From Ricinus communis (taxonomy: Eukaryota; Streptophyta; Magnoliopsida; Malpighiales; Euphorbiaceae): DNA of 64,000 nucleotides. Location of the stretch: the NCBI RefSeq assembly GCF_019578655.1, contig NC_063262.1, positions 21,459,582-21,523,581 on the forward strand, given 5' to 3'. A model generated the notes under the pieces. It had not been told where the DNA came from. It was given only the letters and a program-made list of their open reading frames with translations, and did not search any database. Both the position numbers and the translations under genes were made by a program. Of this stretch, positions 62,056-64,000 are shown one piece after another. How positions within the stretch are numbered: the first letter of the stretch is position 1; every line of letters starts with the position of its first letter.

Positions 62056-62700
62056 ACTCCTCAGTTCTTCAATGACGGCATTAAAATCAGAGCATGAAAC
62101 CCACCTTTTGGGACTGCTTTCCTCACCGTTTCTCCAAGCTTTTCCGCTCTGCATCTCATTTTTTCTGCTTTTTTAACCCACCATAACTTGTGTCACTGCC
62201 TTCTTTATAGCTTCTTTCTTCACACCATCACCTACTAATCTAAGCCACTTCTGAGCACCCACAACTACTCCAATCCTTAACACCTTAGTTATTAACTTTT
62301 CGTAATAGAACTGCTCTGCTGATACTGACCAGGCCAGCACTGGGACTCCCGCAGACACTGCTTCAAGAGTAGAGTTTTATCCGCAATGAGTCACAAATCC
62401 TCCAACTGCTCCATGTTCAAGAATAATTACTTGAGGTGCCCATCCTTTAATTATTAGTCCCTCTTTTTCTTAGTTCTTTCTTCAAATCCATCAGGTAACC
62501 AATCTTCTTCATTGTTCCTGCTTTTCTTTACAACTCAAATAAATTGTTGCCCTGAATCTTTTAAGACCCATTGCAATCTCAAGAAATTGTGAACAAAAGA
62601 AATGTGCAGTACTTCCAAAGCATATAAAGAACCGAATTTGTTTTTCTTATTTTTTGAGTTTAGCCACTCTAAACACTGATTTTCATCATGGAGGCTTCTT
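62056..62700 (-). pseudogene. UDP-glycosyltransferase pseudogene (UGT73-like C-terminal half)
   Basis: The C-terminal half of a plant family-1 glycosyltransferase is readable: [36 protein letters not shown], then the PSPG box [22 protein letters not shown]...[16 protein letters not shown], then [19 protein letters not shown] and [15 protein letters not shown]. Lesions: a TGA at 62535-62537 and a TAA at 62377-62379, each at a Trp position of the family, plus frame changes before [10 protein letters not shown], after TQVMVG and near the C-terminus. The N-terminal acceptor domain is missing. Intact relatives glucosylate small phenolics or hormones. This copy cannot make a working enzyme. Confidence 0.85.
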
Positions 62701-63819
62701 GCCTTGTACTAATTCTCTATCTATAGTGGTATTGTTGGATTTTCAGAACATAAAACAAACAAAAAATCACAAGATATGAACGATGAGATATGTGGAAAAG
62801 AAGCAACAGAAAAAAATCATGGACATAGTTCACTTATTCTCAGATATGTTTCACTAACAAGGTTGCTTATATAGCAAGAATTAAAAAAGCAAAAGCTGCA
62901 TTAGAGTTAAATCAAAGCACCAGATTTTAATGACTTAACACACATTAATTAAAAATATAATTAAGATTTTAAATTGAAAAAGTATAAAACATGAGGAAGA
63001 AGATGGAAAGCAACGACTCTAGCCCTTTTAAGTGATTCTAATGCAAGCCCATCCACATCTTCTGAACAGATGCCAGCCAATCATGAATCAGGCTATAAAA
63101 ATGAAATAGGCAAGGCAAGTCGTGGAGTTATGAAGACATCAACTATTCTCAATCAAGTATGGAAGGATAACTAGAAATCTGAACGGCTATTGGCATCAAT
63201 GTTTGAGCTATTTATTACAAAAAAAAAAAAGAGGTTAACAAAAGGGATGAGGTTATATGAAAGTTGTTTTTGATGTGAATCGGTTGATTGCTTCTGGTGT
63301 TGTGAATCATAAGCCAAAGACAAGTGGGTTATTTCGAATCATGAGCCAAAGAAAAGTGGTTTCATCAATATGCTTTGATCTTTGCATCTCTCTTTATTAA
63401 AATCATAAAGGCTCTTTTCTTCTTTGATTCAACTCAAATAATAAAAAAAAAAGCATCGGTTCAAGCAACAAGTTGATCAACCGTGTGCAAAGATGGAACC
63501 AGAAAAGTATAAAACACGAGGAAGAAGACGGATGATGTGGCCTAATGTGGGTCCCACATCTTTTAGAAGTAAAAAAAATGACACGTCATCTTAAGTTAAC
63601 GGGAGAATATTTCCATTTAATGAGGGGCTGAATTAGTATTTTTTTCAAAGATTAAGAGATTAATTATGCTTAAAATTAGTTTAAGTGTTAATCCACTTCT
63701 GACACAAAAAATTATGGGCAAAAATGTAACTTTCTCCAAATAAATATTAATGAGTCAATAAAAAATTTATTTTATTTAAATATAAATATATAAAATGATA
63801 CACATATGATGTTTATAAA
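62701..63819. other. Spacer downstream of R1 copy 3 and UGT remnant
   Basis: No gene is supported. A short direct repeat of the text GAATCATAAGCCAAAG / GAATCATGAGCCAAAG occurs near 63305 and 63337. GTGGGTCCCACATCTTTTAG near 63549 resembles the AAAGATGTGGGCCCC text near 56388 in inverted orientation. Confidence 0.4.
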
Positions 63820-64000
63820 TATATATTAGCAACTGCATGAACCGTTCTTATAATAAGCAATAAATTCACTTTGAGATCGATCTCTTGAAAAACTATAAGG
63901 CTACTATTACATACACTAATTATCACATCAAAATGCTAAAAATAAATCTAAACACTCTAAGTTAATAATTTACTAATTTGAGAAAGTATAATATTCATAA
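63820..64000 (+). repeat. Interspersed repeat family R1, copy 3, cut by the window edge
   Basis: The start (TTAGCAACTGCATGAACCGTTC) and the next blocks (TTTGAGATCGATCTCTTGAAAAACTATAAGGC type, TAAACACTCTAAG, GAATATTCATAA-like end) follow the order of copy 1 from 16066 onward, in the same orientation. It continues beyond the window. Confidence 0.65.

Noticed and set aside
1..64000. tRNA, rRNA or CRISPR features
   Set aside because: No cloverleaf with box A/B spacing, no rRNA-like sequence and no spaced direct-repeat array was seen. The only tRNA-like text is the retroelement primer-binding sites.

Overview
This window is nuclear DNA of a dicot plant. The coding exons are split by GT-AG introns, introns and intergenic DNA are very AT-rich, and five plant genes are recognisable among many decayed transposable elements. 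Gene content and protein similarity suggest a woody rosid, possibly Malpighiales, but the sequence alone does not fix the species. No bacterial-type operons, CRISPR arrays, rRNA or tRNA genes were seen.

Layout. 1-770: 5' part of a minus-strand Ty1/copia element (gag fragment, primer-binding site, 339-bp LTR). 771-2800: an RCD1/CNOT9-like gene whose first visible exon is cut by that LTR and whose frame is broken repeatedly. 3981-7200 (-): a zinc-ribbon protein of the plant DUF7815 type. 7750-12000: repeat-rich spacer. 12149-14528 (+): a DUF1068 Golgi-type membrane protein. 15733-17831: a Mutator-like element with a 9-bp target duplication and another repeat nested inside. 17860-19460: copia and LINE fragments. 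19568-25583 (-): a CYP74B hydroperoxide lyase with a 4.3-kb first intron. 26190-27450: a second, inverted copy of the nested repeat. 28817-36571 (-): the condensin subunit CAP-H in 13 exons. 37913-40552: a 2,640-bp solo LTR. 41357-45927 (-): a full-length but dead copia element, inserted into a decayed duplicate of part of a DUF212 gene. 47138-48541 (-): an intronless P-class PPR gene. 48950-50860: a Ty3/gypsy remnant. 51377-54877 (-): the intact DUF212 gene. 55551-56362: a Helitron-like element. 56488-62000: a MuDR-type element with long terminal inverted repeats. 62056-62700 (-): a UDP-glycosyltransferase pseudogene. 63820-64000: a third copy of the nested repeat.

The intact host genes do not form a pathway: lipid-peroxide cleavage in plastids (HPL), mitotic chromosome condensation (CAP-H), Golgi and cell-wall biology (DUF1068), organelle RNA processing (PPR), and two proteins of poorly known function. 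The order RCD1-like, DUF1068, CAP-H recalls a block of Arabidopsis chromosome 2 (from memory), so this is probably an old collinear segment loosened by transposons.

I found no convincing new molecular system. The most informative observations are structural: a retrotransposon that cut a gene at a codon I can locate, a partial gene duplication dated by a nested retrotransposon, a MULE with exact 9-bp target duplications, and three related Helitron-like copies, one of them inside the hydroperoxide lyase intron.
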